DNA of 64,000 nucleotides from Levilactobacillus enshiensis. Its GTDB lineage: Bacteria > Bacillota > Bacilli > Lactobacillales > Lactobacillaceae. A program made the translations under genes and the position numbers. The DNA is taken from assembly GCF_007115095.1 (NCBI RefSeq), contig NZ_SULH01000008.1, positions 62,001-126,000 of the forward strand, read 5' to 3'. The notes under the pieces were generated by a model. It had not been told where the DNA came from. It ran no database searches and saw only the letters and a list, made by a program, of their open reading frames with translations. Positions 8,078 through 15,807 of this stretch are shown piece by piece (positions within the stretch are counted from its first letter, which is position 1; the number at the start of each line of letters is the position of its first letter).

Positions 8078-8110
8078 ATAAAAATAGCACTCAACATTTT
8101 GTCGGGTGCT
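8078..8110 (-). terminator. Terminator after the MuF/candidate immunity pair
   Basis: On the minus strand AGCACCC and GAGTGCT pair with one wobble and are followed by ATTTTTAT. It starts four bases after the stop of the 69-aa gene, which is unusual inside a phage head operon. Confidence 0.65.
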
Positions 8111-8113
8111 AGG

Positions 8114-8323
8114 CTACTTAGCTAAACTATTTATATATTCTGCTTCAGTCATTGAATCAACATAATCTGAATACCAATCTAATTCCTCAGCACTCAACTC
8201 ATCAATCCACTTAGGATATTTGCCACTGTCATCTTCAAATTCAAAGCTAGGAAAATCAGTTAATTTAGTTTTATGATGCATATCTAGTATCCATCGTTTT
8301 CTATCCTCACTAATCATGTTCAA
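8114..8323 (-). CDS. Small acidic protein, candidate immunity protein
   Basis: The 69-aa product is very acidic (EFEDDSG, DELSAEELDWYSDYVDS) with several Trp, Tyr and Asp, a composition common among immunity proteins that cover a toxin's active site. Its start overlaps the stop of the MuF-JAB gene by four bases (ATGA), so the two are translated together, and a terminator follows directly. Homology to a named immunity family is not visible to me. The alternative is a plain head accessory protein. Confidence 0.55.
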   Translation of the reverse strand: MNMISEDRKRWILDMHHKTKLTDFPSFEFEDDSGKYPKWIDELSAEELDWYSDYVDSMTEAEYINSLAK

Positions 8324-9939
8324 TCCCCTACCTTTCCAAATTTGAATTTATATTTATCAGAGAATTCAGTTAAAGCTATCTCTTGACTCTTGGTTTCATT
8401 ATACCCTAATTTGATATTCTTTTTAACCAAATTGTTGTACCTAGTATTAGCATTAACAGGCATCTTTATTCCTGGTTTCGTATACCAATAAACGCTCCCA
8501 TCGTATCCAATCGTTAATCCTAAACCAACTGTGCCTTCCTTTGATTTCAACGATAAAGTGGCAATATCACTTAGCGATGGCGGAAAACCCGATGGATGGT
8601 TGTGAATGGAAACATATTGTCCATTTCGTCCATCCTTGAAAGCCTGTTTGACTTGGCCGTTGTACACAACACCTTTAGTTTTTCTTGCTTGGTTAGACAC
8701 AGCAATTGTTCTTCCAGTCTCACCATCTAGCAAGTAGTAATCTTCAAACGGTGTCCCATTACGATGTTGAAGCATATGTCTAGCAACTGTTGCCACTGAA
8801 TCGCTTATGGCTGCCGTTCTAGGGCTTCGCTTTAGTTTATCTGCAAAGGCTTGACTGCGAACATAATTCAGGTTAGCCCCATATTCACCAGAGCTGGAAG
8901 CCATTTCACGTTCACGAATGACCATCCGCTTCCATTCGTTGAACTTAATGTCCTTGATCATCTTGTCTTTGCCAGTCTCAGGGTCCCGTGACCAACGTTC
9001 AGTAACACCGGGTAAGTCTTTAATATAAGGAACCGTCGTACAGCGACACCGCGCATGAATCAGTGGGTAGTTGATACCAACAATTCGCTTATCCGTTCTG
9101 AATATCTGACCATCTAAGCGCCCACAAGTGTCACAGGTATGGCTTTCGAGCGTAGCCATATACTCATATTGTTCAATTTCGTTTTCTTCGTAACTCTGAA
9201 AAGCTGCTTCTTCAGCAACATGTCCCATTTCAGAAACCACTAATCGATGAATATCATTTCGCTTAACATCCTGAAAACGAGCATGAAACATTTGAGTGAC
9301 CTTCTGTGGGCTCCAGCCAAACACCGTACCACGAAGAACAGTGTCCATTAGGTAACTCGGAAGTTCTTGTTGGTAGTCCTTCCAGATTCGCTTAGAGAAG
9401 TCCTTGCCATCTTCCCCCCATGGTTGAGAAGTAGCTATCAATAACTGTGCCTCGTTAAAGTGAGCGAAATTCGCGGTAAAGGCACCCTTTTGAGCTTGAA
9501 TGTTGTAGGTGGTCCGCATGTATGTGTCGTCATACTGGTCAGCTAACGCCTCACGCATAACCTCGGTACGATGATTGGCAAACGACTGCGTTAGTTGTCG
9601 CAATTGTTGTTCCAAGTCTTGTAATCGAGCAACTCGGCTGCGGAAATACTCGGCATCCAGCTGGTCTTGGTATCCACCAGACTTGGCTCGTTCCTCAAAT
9701 TGCTTGAGAGTGAGTTGCCAATGCTTGGTGTTAATACCAGCCATAGCTTTCTTGGCTTCTTCTTTGTCGATACCCTTGGTGTTGGCATACCGGACGTACC
9801 ACTTTTCCATCTCAGCATGTAGCTCACGGTATAAGCCATTAAGCTCTGGTTGAAGCGCCTTTTCATAGGCCTCAGCATTCTTAATTTCTTTGGCTTTAGT
9901 TTGAAGGTGGCGCCGTTCCCAGTAACTAAGCTTCGTCAT
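8320..9939 (-). CDS. MuF-type minor head protein with JAB/RadC-like C-terminal domain
   Basis: The 539-aa product has a helical N-terminus, then a MuF head morphogenesis core ending in the Cys/His cluster Cys269-x2-Cys272, His295, Cys298-x-Cys300. After residue about 365 comes an extra domain with SIHNHPSGFPPSLSD (His446, His448, Asp458), the metal-binding pattern of JAB/RadC-type proteins. MuF proteins with variable C-terminal toxin domains are known in temperate phages; this fits that design. The ATG at 9939 overlaps the portal gene end. The downstream 69-aa gene may protect the host. The toxin role is inferred; a capsid-linked enzyme is another possibility. Confidence 0.8.
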   Translation of the reverse strand: MTKLSYWERRHLQTKAKEIKNAEAYEKALQPELNGLYRELHAEMEKWYVRYANTKGIDKEEAKKAMAGINTKHWQLTLKQFEERAKSGGYQDQLDAEYFRSRVARLQDLEQQLRQLTQSFANHRTEVMREALADQYDDTYMRTTYNIQAQKGAFTANFAHFNEAQLLIATSQPWGEDGKDFSKRIWKDYQQELPSYLMDTVLRGTVFGWSPQKVTQMFHARFQDVKRNDIHRLVVSEMGHVAEEAAFQSYEENEIEQYEYMATLESHTCDTCGRLDGQIFRTDKRIVGINYPLIHARCRCTTVPYIKDLPGVTERWSRDPETGKDKMIKDIKFNEWKRMVIREREMASSSGEYGANLNYVRSQAFADKLKRSPRTAAISDSVATVARHMLQHRNGTPFEDYYLLDGETGRTIAVSNQARKTKGVVYNGQVKQAFKDGRNGQYVSIHNHPSGFPPSLSDIATLSLKSKEGTVGLGLTIGYDGSVYWYTKPGIKMPVNANTRYNNLVKKNIKLGYNETKSQEIALTEFSDKYKFKFGKVGD

Positions 9940-11332
9940 CGTCCTCACCGCCTACATTATCGAGAGCGTCGGGATTATCGTAGCCATCATGCTTAACGAT
10001 ATCGTCTTGCCGGTCTTGGAGTTCCTGCTGTGGATCATCCACAATCGGATTAGCCTTGGCAATGGCTTCGTCACTAGTGTATTGAGCAAGCTGTGCCACA
10101 ATCTGTGCTTGTTCCAAGTCGTTCTGGATAGCCGTTCGTGTCCAAGTCTGATTAATCTTCCGACTATCAGCATCAGATACTTTAAGCCACGTTAGAATGG
10201 CCCGGACTAACTCCGTGAGAGCGTCTCTAAAGTATGATTCAGTAATAGACGCCTTCAACTCTAAATGACCATAGAGCGCTCGAATCGCCGTCCCTGAAGC
10301 ATTGCCAATCTCTTTGAAGTCCACGGGGTCAATCCCTTGTGCTTCAACAAATAGGTCTGACTTGGTGACTTCCAGCAGCGCATTGCGGGCTTCCACAGGA
10401 ATATCAATGGTCAGCTTATCAACGCCTGACTTATCACCGGTACCTACACTGTCCATCTTAATAGCATGGTCTTCTTTGAGTGCTTTCATGAAGTCAGAGA
10501 GTGACTCACCACCGTAGTTAGTAAGCACTAGGATAACTTGTTGGATGTCATCAACATCGTTCACAAAGCCGTTGTACACATTGTCGTAAACGTCAATCAG
10601 ACCTTTATACTTCAGCAATTCTGGACGTTGATACTTGTTTTTAGGGAAAGCGATAAAGGGAATCCGACCCATGCTATGAGTCAATACAGCACCGGTGCCA
10701 GTCTCATCCCCACTCGTCACATCATAGAGAGTGAAGCGATCATCATACAGAGACAGGTCGCTGTAGTCATTGGCTTCGGACTTAAACACGGTCACGTCCT
10801 TGTCGGTCCAATATTCATGAACCTTAAAGTACTTACCTGTCTTGGGGTCAAGTTGCTTGTAACTGCGTCGTAGGGCCAATAGCTTGCGGTCTAAATCGCT
10901 GGAGTAGATTGGCACTACTTGATCAGGCGGCACGATACCATAACGGAACTGGTCACTTTCATCAATCCAGTAGTGCAACCAAGCTACTCCGGCGTTGGAG
11001 GCATCCACTACCATTTGGTTAAGACGGAGATTGAAGTTGTCTCCTAGTGTGTCTTTAATCTCATCGTTGAGCGTGTCATTCTCCACATCAATAGTTGGTG
11101 GCACAGTAGCCACATAACCAGCCTCCTGGTCCACTAATAGTTGGTGAAAGTTGCTCGATACGCGATTATCGGCCCGTCGTAACGGCTCGTCTTTGCCAGC
11201 TTCATTCAACTTAGACTCGCCGTTGTTACGATTAGTGATGTCGTTCTTATTAAAGTAATAGTGAAGGGACTTGTCGAACTGATTGGCAAACTTAACTCGC
11301 CGGCCGTCGGTGTTCTTTAGTAGCTTCTTCAT
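9926..11332 (-). CDS. Phage portal protein, SPP1 gp6-like
   Basis: The 468-aa product should form the ring at the capsid vertex through which DNA enters and leaves. Matching the SPP1/gp6 family are RRADNRVSSNFHQLLVDQE near the N-terminus, the ALRRSYKQLD and VHEYWTDKDV strands, the VYDNVYNGFVNDVDDIQQ clip/stem region and a long acidic C-terminal helix. The ATG at 11332 is chosen over a TTG at 11347 inside the terminase gene end. It is between terminase and MuF, the standard order. It appears intact. Confidence 0.9.
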   Translation of the reverse strand: MKKLLKNTDGRRVKFANQFDKSLHYYFNKNDITNRNNGESKLNEAGKDEPLRRADNRVSSNFHQLLVDQEAGYVATVPPTIDVENDTLNDEIKDTLGDNFNLRLNQMVVDASNAGVAWLHYWIDESDQFRYGIVPPDQVVPIYSSDLDRKLLALRRSYKQLDPKTGKYFKVHEYWTDKDVTVFKSEANDYSDLSLYDDRFTLYDVTSGDETGTGAVLTHSMGRIPFIAFPKNKYQRPELLKYKGLIDVYDNVYNGFVNDVDDIQQVILVLTNYGGESLSDFMKALKEDHAIKMDSVGTGDKSGVDKLTIDIPVEARNALLEVTKSDLFVEAQGIDPVDFKEIGNASGTAIRALYGHLELKASITESYFRDALTELVRAILTWLKVSDADSRKINQTWTRTAIQNDLEQAQIVAQLAQYTSDEAIAKANPIVDDPQQELQDRQDDIVKHDGYDNPDALDNVGGEDDDEA

Positions 11333-11337
11333 TGTCT

Positions 11338-12591
11338 CTACTTCCAAGGTCTGAAACCTCCCTTCTTCATAAGTGATTCGAGTTCATATCTAGTCTTATC
11401 AATTGAGTGATCGTTGCCATCAGGGTAGCCAGCTTTGAAGTTGCCGTTAGGGTCACGGGCCAACTCATAGCTGGTAAACTCGCGAGCTGTGTTTGGACAC
11501 CGCACAGGGTCAATCACAATCTCTCGTAAGTCTTGCAGCCACTTGAAGCCATGTTCACGGCTACCAGGTCCCTTGCGAGCACCAACAACGTTCAATCCAT
11601 AGTCCCGGAACTCAGCGATAGTCCGTGGTTCAGCAGAGTCAGCGGTGATAACCTCATTCATCGGATTAAGCTTCTTGATAGCTTCCACTGCCTCTCGGTT
11701 AGTCATACCGACTTGATAAATTTCATTAAACAGAAAAATACGGCGACGTGCTGAATCCCAGTACACATCCCCGTAGGCTAATGGATCATGGGCAAACCCA
11801 AAGTCCATGCCGTGATAGATTTTATCAAAATGTGAAATCTCTTCGTCTGTAATTTCTCGGATAGTTAAGTTGTTGAAGACCTCGGCACCCGTCCCAGTAA
11901 CCTCACCCAGATATTCGTGAGCGTAGGCCTTCGGATTGTCCTTTTTGAGCTGTTCAGCATCGGCTAAAAATTCCTTGCTAAGCCAGCTTCTTGGTACTGA
12001 CAAGTAATCACTTTCGTGTACCAAAGTGTCCTCACGGTGTCCCTCTTCTTCTCTAGCCTGGTTGACCCATGAATTGACTGAAGCTGGCGGGTTGTAGCTG
12101 TAAAAAGTCACGATATCGGAGCCACCCCGGTTAAGTGACTGGTTAATATTCCGGATTTCTTTGAATCCCTTGAAGTCGGCCACTTCTTCAAAGTGCTTAA
12201 ACTTCGTGTAACCGTGCCGGAACTTCTGTGACTTAATTTTCTCCGGCTTATCGGCCCCCTTGAACCGTATCTGCTGCCCGGTGGGGATGTAAGTTAGCTG
12301 CATAGGGCTCACTGAGTCTGACCACAGATGAGAGACGCCCAGAGTATCAATTGCCCAAAGGTATTGGTCGTAGACTGACTCACGTAGGTTAGAAGCGTAC
12401 CGTCGCATGACTACTGCATTGGCGTCCGGGTCCTTCATGACACCCAACACAATTTCGAGCGAAATAAAGGAGGACTTGGTTGACCCACGTCCTCCTGATA
12501 ACCAATAATTCGAATGTTGACGGTGCTTGATGTCTTGGTGCAGCTGGTAGAAGCTCGGTGCCATCGAATTAGCAAGGCTGATTCTAGCCAT
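11338..12591 (-). CDS. Phage terminase large subunit
   Basis: This ATPase-nuclease packages DNA into the prohead. The Walker A loop GGRGSTKSS begins at residue 33, an acidic Walker B-like stretch (FKHFEEVADF) lies near residue 135, and the nuclease domain starts at HGMDFGFAHDPLA with further Asp at ITADSAEP and DGNDHSID. This is the PBSX/Terminase_3 arrangement. Several close start codons exist; the ATG at 12591 has the best site (GGGAG). It seems intact although its small partner is interrupted. Confidence 0.9.
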   Translation of the reverse strand: MARISLANSMAPSFYQLHQDIKHRQHSNYWLSGGRGSTKSSFISLEIVLGVMKDPDANAVVMRRYASNLRESVYDQYLWAIDTLGVSHLWSDSVSPMQLTYIPTGQQIRFKGADKPEKIKSQKFRHGYTKFKHFEEVADFKGFKEIRNINQSLNRGGSDIVTFYSYNPPASVNSWVNQAREEEGHREDTLVHESDYLSVPRSWLSKEFLADAEQLKKDNPKAYAHEYLGEVTGTGAEVFNNLTIREITDEEISHFDKIYHGMDFGFAHDPLAYGDVYWDSARRRIFLFNEIYQVGMTNREAVEAIKKLNPMNEVITADSAEPRTIAEFRDYGLNVVGARKGPGSREHGFKWLQDLREIVIDPVRCPNTAREFTSYELARDPNGNFKAGYPDGNDHSIDKTRYELESLMKKGGFRPWK

Positions 12592-13018
12592 CTTCATCAC
12601 TCCCAGCGGGGATGTCGTCGGTGATTTGCATGGGACCGACTGTTGCGGTTACGTCGCGTTTCTCCGTCCACATAGCTAGACGCTTACCGAGAAGTTCAGC
12701 CGCTTTAACCCGATCCTTAGCACCAACTTCCACATCAATGTAGATTCCCTTGGCCGTAACAACCGATTCCGTCTCTTCGCCACGCATTGTAGCAGTAAGA
12801 TACTCCAGAATCTCCTACCGGTCGGCAATCTTGCCATCGGATATCTCTTTACGACGCGATTCGATATAAGTAGCAATTGCAGGTTTTTGCAGGTTCTCAG
12901 CTCCTATTGAATGGGCGCTTCGTTTCGCATAACCTGCTAGTTCAGCGGCCTGCGTTGCATTACCGCTAATAATATATTCGTCAGCAAACTTCTGCTGTTT
13001 TACTGTTAGTTTCTGCAT
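12584..13018 (-). pseudogene. Terminase small subunit interrupted by an in-frame TAG
   Basis: The first 67 residues (MQKLTVKQQKFADEYI, GNATQAAELAGYAKRSAHS) are the helix-turn-helix DNA-binding end of a Terminase_2 small subunit. At 12815-12817 the frame meets TAG, after which the same frame goes on with EILEYLTATMRGEE and KAAELLGKRLAMW, the family's usual C-terminal part. Only one codon breaks the gene, so the change is a nonsense mutation (or a base-call error). An AAGGAGG site precedes the ATG at 13018. Without read-through, DNA recognition for packaging should fail. Confidence 0.85.
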
Positions 13019-13043
13019 TTTGCAGGCCTCCTTCAATGAAAAA

Positions 13044-13472
13044 TTAATTGGTAACGAAAATAATTTTGAAAATATATATACTCTCACTAATTGCTGCTGA
13101 CAAGCAGCCAAACATAAGTGCAACGCTCATTATACTTATGTACGACTTTGCCATATCTGGGAAAACGCTAATTATAATGATTGCCAGTACAGATGTAATA
13201 AAGTATAGAAAAGTTGCAATAATTATTCTCTCCAAAAACTTCCTATCAGTACCCAGCTTACGTAACCAACCCGCACTCAATTTTGGGACAAATGCTAGTG
13301 CTGCCATGAATATGGCCGTAGCCAAACTAGAGAAGGAAACTACATTTGAAATAGAATCCTGATAGTTTGGCATCTTACTTGGTGACACTTTTAAAATCAG
13401 TATTGCGCAAAATGTTACTACGAAAATTAAAATAGAAAATTTATTTCTACGAATCCGTGCCTTTATCATCAT
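13044..13472 (-). CDS. Four-helix membrane protein, RexB-like partner candidate
   Basis: The 142-aa product has a basic start (MMIKARIRRNKF) and four hydrophobic segments (about residues 13-27, 44-62, 85-104, 113-136). It overlaps the preceding cytosolic gene by 26 bases, showing tight coupling. Size, topology and order match lambda RexB, a 144-aa four-span membrane protein that acts with cytosolic RexA in phage exclusion. I cannot show sequence homology to RexB, so this is an analogy in architecture. It is inside a prophage, where such exclusion genes are common. Confidence 0.6.
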   Translation of the reverse strand: MMIKARIRRNKFSILIFVVTFCAILILKVSPSKMPNYQDSISNVVSFSSLATAIFMAALAFVPKLSAGWLRKLGTDRKFLERIIIATFLYFITSVLAIIIISVFPDMAKSYISIMSVALMFGCLSAAISESIYIFKIIFVTN

Positions 13473-14445
13473 CCTCGTACACCTTCAATGCTATTGTTTT
13501 CTGGATGAATTCAACTTCACTTGCAAAAGCCTTAGCTAAGTAATTAAAGTTATCACGAATCGTCATTCCCACAGCTGCATCAAACTCAATGTAACCTCTA
13601 TAGTTCAATTTATTCGTAATCAAATCAAAAAGTACTTCTTGGCCGTTTTTGATTCCTTCGACTTTAATTGACTTCACGTCATCAAACTCATCCACCCCAA
13701 GTTTAGAGTCCACAAAACGCTTAATTCTGCTTTTTGTCTTCTCTTTATTTAGACTAACAGACTTCATTCTAACTTCAAACTCATCTGCTTCCAGCTCATT
13801 CGCAAGAGCTATATCTCCCATTTCTGACCTAGCATCGTCTTTCTGATCATTCGCATCCTCAGTCTTAGATACTTTGTAGTCAACAGCTGTAATAATTGTC
13901 ATATCGTCTAAATCCTTTATCCCCTTTTTATCAGGAATAAATGCTAACCTTAATCCTTGTGTATCAAATATCTGTTGTGAGAACTTCTTTAACGCCCACA
14001 AATTGACCCCTCCAGAGGTTCTCCCGGCCGCTACCACAGAATAGAATGGGTCAACTATAAACTGTGAATCAACTAGTGGACCAACTTGATTCATATCCAC
14101 ATCATCATCCGACAAATCCACGACTTCTTCTCTATCGCTAACCACTTTTGATAAGTCTCCGTATTTAATCTGCTGGGCGGAGTCAACCTTTGCAATATTA
14201 ATTGCGAAGCAATAATAATCTACTGTATCTTCTCCATAATTAATAAGCTTATTCATGGGGATTTTTTGGATTGCTGAAATATAATACCGCACATCTTCAA
14301 TCGTCAATTCATCAATGTCGTCATAACTTTTCTTAACGAATAGCTGAAAAATATGGTCTATTTTACTTTTCAAATCAAACTTGTGCTTTCCTTGTTGAAG
14401 TTCATAAAATGCAATTTGCTTTTGACGCTGAACTAAATTTGACAT
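13447..14445 (-). CDS. Cytosolic protein of a putative two-gene exclusion module (RexA-like)
   Basis: The 332-aa product has no signal or membrane segment. Features seen are an acidic patch (DLSDDDVDMNQVG), then FIVDPFYSVVAAGRTSGGVN, and a charged basic run (KEKTKSRIKRFVDSKLG), ending in acidic residues. The order of a strand-rich middle and a basic C-terminal part recalls lambda RexA; KwaB of Kiwa is another cytosolic partner of a four-span protein. The ATG at 14445 follows GGAGGAG and a TATAAT box, and a terminator isolates it from upstream transcription, so it looks like an independently expressed moron. The family is not certain. Confidence 0.6.
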   Translation of the reverse strand: MSNLVQRQKQIAFYELQQGKHKFDLKSKIDHIFQLFVKKSYDDIDELTIEDVRYYISAIQKIPMNKLINYGEDTVDYYCFAINIAKVDSAQQIKYGDLSKVVSDREEVVDLSDDDVDMNQVGPLVDSQFIVDPFYSVVAAGRTSGGVNLWALKKFSQQIFDTQGLRLAFIPDKKGIKDLDDMTIITAVDYKVSKTEDANDQKDDARSEMGDIALANELEADEFEVRMKSVSLNKEKTKSRIKRFVDSKLGVDEFDDVKSIKVEGIKNGQEVLFDLITNKLNYRGYIEFDAAVGMTIRDNFNYLAKAFASEVEFIQKTIALKVYEDDDKGTDS

Positions 14446-14470
14446 ACTATCTCCTCCAATTATCAAACAT

Positions 14471-14476
14471 ATTATA
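14471..14476 (-). promoter_or_regulatory. -10 box of the two-gene exclusion module
   Basis: On the minus strand TATAAT lies 25 bases before the start codon, just after the upstream terminator. The -35 region overlaps the hairpin and is weak. This suggests expression in the lysogen, separate from late phage genes. Confidence 0.45.
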
Positions 14477-14486
14477 TTTTAAGCAT

Positions 14487-14515
14487 AACAAAACCCCAGC
14501 ATTACTGCTAGGGTC
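14487..14515 (-). terminator. Terminator after the tRNA-like region
   Basis: On the minus strand CCCTAGCA and TGCTGGGG (14494-14513) form a tight hairpin followed by TTTTGTT. It closes whatever is transcribed from the 14560-14830 region. Confidence 0.6.
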
Positions 14516-14559
14516 AGTCTGAAGGAGATATATATTAATTATTGTAACGTCCAGTCTCA

Positions 14560-14832
14560 AAGACTAAACATAATATGACTGAAAGGATTCGAACCTTCCG
14601 CATACCGACTACAGCCATACAGATAGTGCCAAGACTTAATTCTCACCGTCGTGGTATTTCTAGCCTGTTTTGGGCCTTCTCAACTTGACATTACTCTTTA
14701 CCGTGATTTAATCACAGCAACATCGCGGGTAAGGATTTGCACCTTACAGTTTTCAGACCGAACATAGGAACCATCAAAGCCTCTTATCCCTAAATCCAGT
14801 TGCGTCTACCTATTCCGCCACCGCAATACGCA
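14560..14832 (-). other. tRNA-like sequences, probably degenerate phage tRNAs
   Basis: On the minus strand, ATTGCGG near 14827 can pair with CCGCGAT near 14723 as an acceptor stem, followed by TG and a Leu-type D arm (GCGGAATAGGTAGACGC). The T loop is TGCAAAT rather than TTCAAAT, and about 20 extra bases sit where the anticodon and variable arms should be. A second T arm (GAAGGTTCGAATCCTTT) lies near 14581-14598 without a clear 5' half. I cannot fold a normal tRNA from either. They may be decayed or unusual phage tRNAs. Confidence 0.4.
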
Positions 14833-14880
14833 ATCAAATTTAATTTATCTCAATGTTACTATAGTAATCCTTTTATTCGG

Positions 14881-15039
14881 CTATTTGTGGACACTCATTC
14901 GGCGCGTTTTGGATATGTCATTTAAAGCATCAATGCCAAACATCATGATTGAGAGATCATCAATCTCCTTCCGTTCGTCACGCCGAATTGTTTTCTCATC
15001 AACTCGATAAAAATCGGCTAAAATGTGCTTTTGGTGCAC
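14881..15039 (-). pseudogene. Short fragment with helix-turn-helix-like sequence
   Basis: A frame of about 52 codons reads LADFYRVDEKTIRRDERKEI, similar to the recognition-helix pattern of DeoR-like regulators, and ends after TRRMSVHK. It has no good ribosome site, and its 5' end overlaps a GGTGCAC arm-type repeat. It is best seen as the leftover end of a deleted phage regulatory or replication gene. Confidence 0.3.
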
Positions 15040-15161
15040 TCTGGTAATCCCTTGGTATCAAAGGGATTGACACCACTTTTCACACCCAAATGGTGCACTT
15101 TATTTTCTCCAAATAAGTAATTTTAGCGTTATTTTCGTAAAAGTGCACCAAAAAGTGCACC
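15033..15161. promoter_or_regulatory. attR phage arm with four GTGCACC repeats
   Basis: GTGCACC occurs inverted at 15033-15039 and 15092-15098, then direct at 15143-15149 and 15155-15161, each next to A/T runs. The same heptamer is found in the other arm (3107-3124). The array lies 100-230 bases from the attachment core, as integrase arm sites do. No intact gene is present between 14446 and the tRNA. Confidence 0.5.
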
Positions 15162-15260
15162 GAATTATCGTTTTACACCAATTTAAAGCGTCCTCAGCAA
15201 AACAAAAACGCCGCCAACTCAACGGTTGACGACGTTTTGGAAAGATAAAGTTCTTCAATT

Positions 15261-15276
15261 TAAGGAGAGTACAGGA
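15261..15276. repeat. Prophage 1 right attachment core (attR) in tRNA-Ser
   Basis: TAAGGAGAGTACAGGA is identical to 3032-3047 and covers the acceptor and part of the T arm of the tRNA-Ser gene, so integration leaves the tRNA whole. Confidence 0.8.
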
Positions 15277-15350
15277 TTTGAACCTGCGCGCCGGTATTAG
15301 CCGGTTCGACGGATTTCGAGTCCGTTGCATTACCACTCTGCCAACTCTCC
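15264..15350 (-). tRNA. tRNA-Ser(CGA)
   Basis: All arms pair: acceptor GGAGAGT/ACTCTCC, D stem GCA/TGC, anticodon stem ACGGA/TCCGT with loop CTCGAAA (anticodon CGA), a long class II variable arm (ACCGGCTAATACCGGC) and T stem GCAGG/CCTGT with loop TTCAAAT. CCA is not encoded. The gene decodes UCG. Its 3' end is the integration site of prophage 1. Confidence 0.95.
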
Positions 15351-15408
15351 AAGTCATTACTCTATATATTTTACCAATAATGACTATAAATGCAAGTGGT
15401 TGAATAAA

Positions 15409-15807
15409 TTAAATAATCCGTTGCACCAAATCTTCCGGTCGAAAGGGGTCAATCCAAATGGGCTGACTGTCCATCAACGCCAGTGGCATCATGTTTGTAC
15501 TATCCAACTTGGCCGCTAAAACTTGTTTGTCCTCTTTTCTGGCCATTAAAATTTCCCAATCCGTCCATTCTGATTGCCATGTTCCCCGACTAATGATGAT
15601 TAACAGTTGGTGCGACTGTTTGATTTCCCGATGGACTTCTCGGCGGAGTCGTCCCGACTGTCGACCGTTAAACTTAACTGGTGGCTGCTGTTCATGAAAA
15701 CTGATCGTTGGAAACTCCCATTCTTGCTGCGCCCATTTCTGGAGTTGAACCTGAAACGAACGAGCTAGCGGGTCGTTAGACTGGTAACTGATAAAAAGAT
15801 CGCTCAT
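15409..15807 (-). CDS. Stand-alone TIR-like (DUF1863/ThsB-like) protein
   Basis: The 132-aa product is a single domain. It begins MSDLFISYQSNDPLARSF, like the first strand of TIR-like DUF1863 proteins, and has the strongly matching LLIIISRGTWQSEWTDWEIL segment, then a VLAAKLD strand. In Thoeris, ThsB proteins of this family sense phage and make a cyclic ADP-ribose signal for ThsA. No ThsA-like gene is nearby, so either the effector is elsewhere or this protein has another role. It is placed beside tRNA-Ser, just outside the prophage, a common spot for defence genes. Confidence 0.7.
   Translation of the reverse strand: MSDLFISYQSNDPLARSFQVQLQKWAQQEWEFPTISFHEQQPPVKFNGRQSGRLRREVHREIKQSHQLLIIISRGTWQSEWTDWEILMARKEDKQVLAAKLDSTNMMPLALMDSQPIWIDPFRPEDLVQRII

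Larger units (their letters stand above)
3032..15276. mobile_element. Prophage 1, deleted remnant integrated at tRNA-Ser(CGA)
   Basis: The element is bounded by two copies of TAAGGAGAGTACAGGA, the right one being the 3' end of the tRNA-Ser gene. Inside, minus-strand late genes run in the order small terminase, large terminase, portal, MuF, scaffold, capsid fragment, baseplate fragment, tail, membrane proteins, holin, endolysin. No integrase, repressor or replication gene is left, the head-tail and tail genes are gone, and two junctions plus a nonsense codon show decay. At about 12.2 kb it is roughly a third of a full siphophage or myophage genome. It is almost certainly unable to make particles by itself. 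Confidence 0.85.

Noticed and set aside
13044-14445. Naming the two-gene module as Kiwa
   Set aside because: Gene order is reversed relative to kwaA-kwaB and no specific sequence similarity could be shown; only an architectural analogy is claimed.
14560-14832. Reading of this region as tmRNA or a group I intron inside tRNA-Leu
   Set aside because: The tmRNA ends and tag frame are missing, the two halves do not share an acceptor stem, and no intron core motifs were found.
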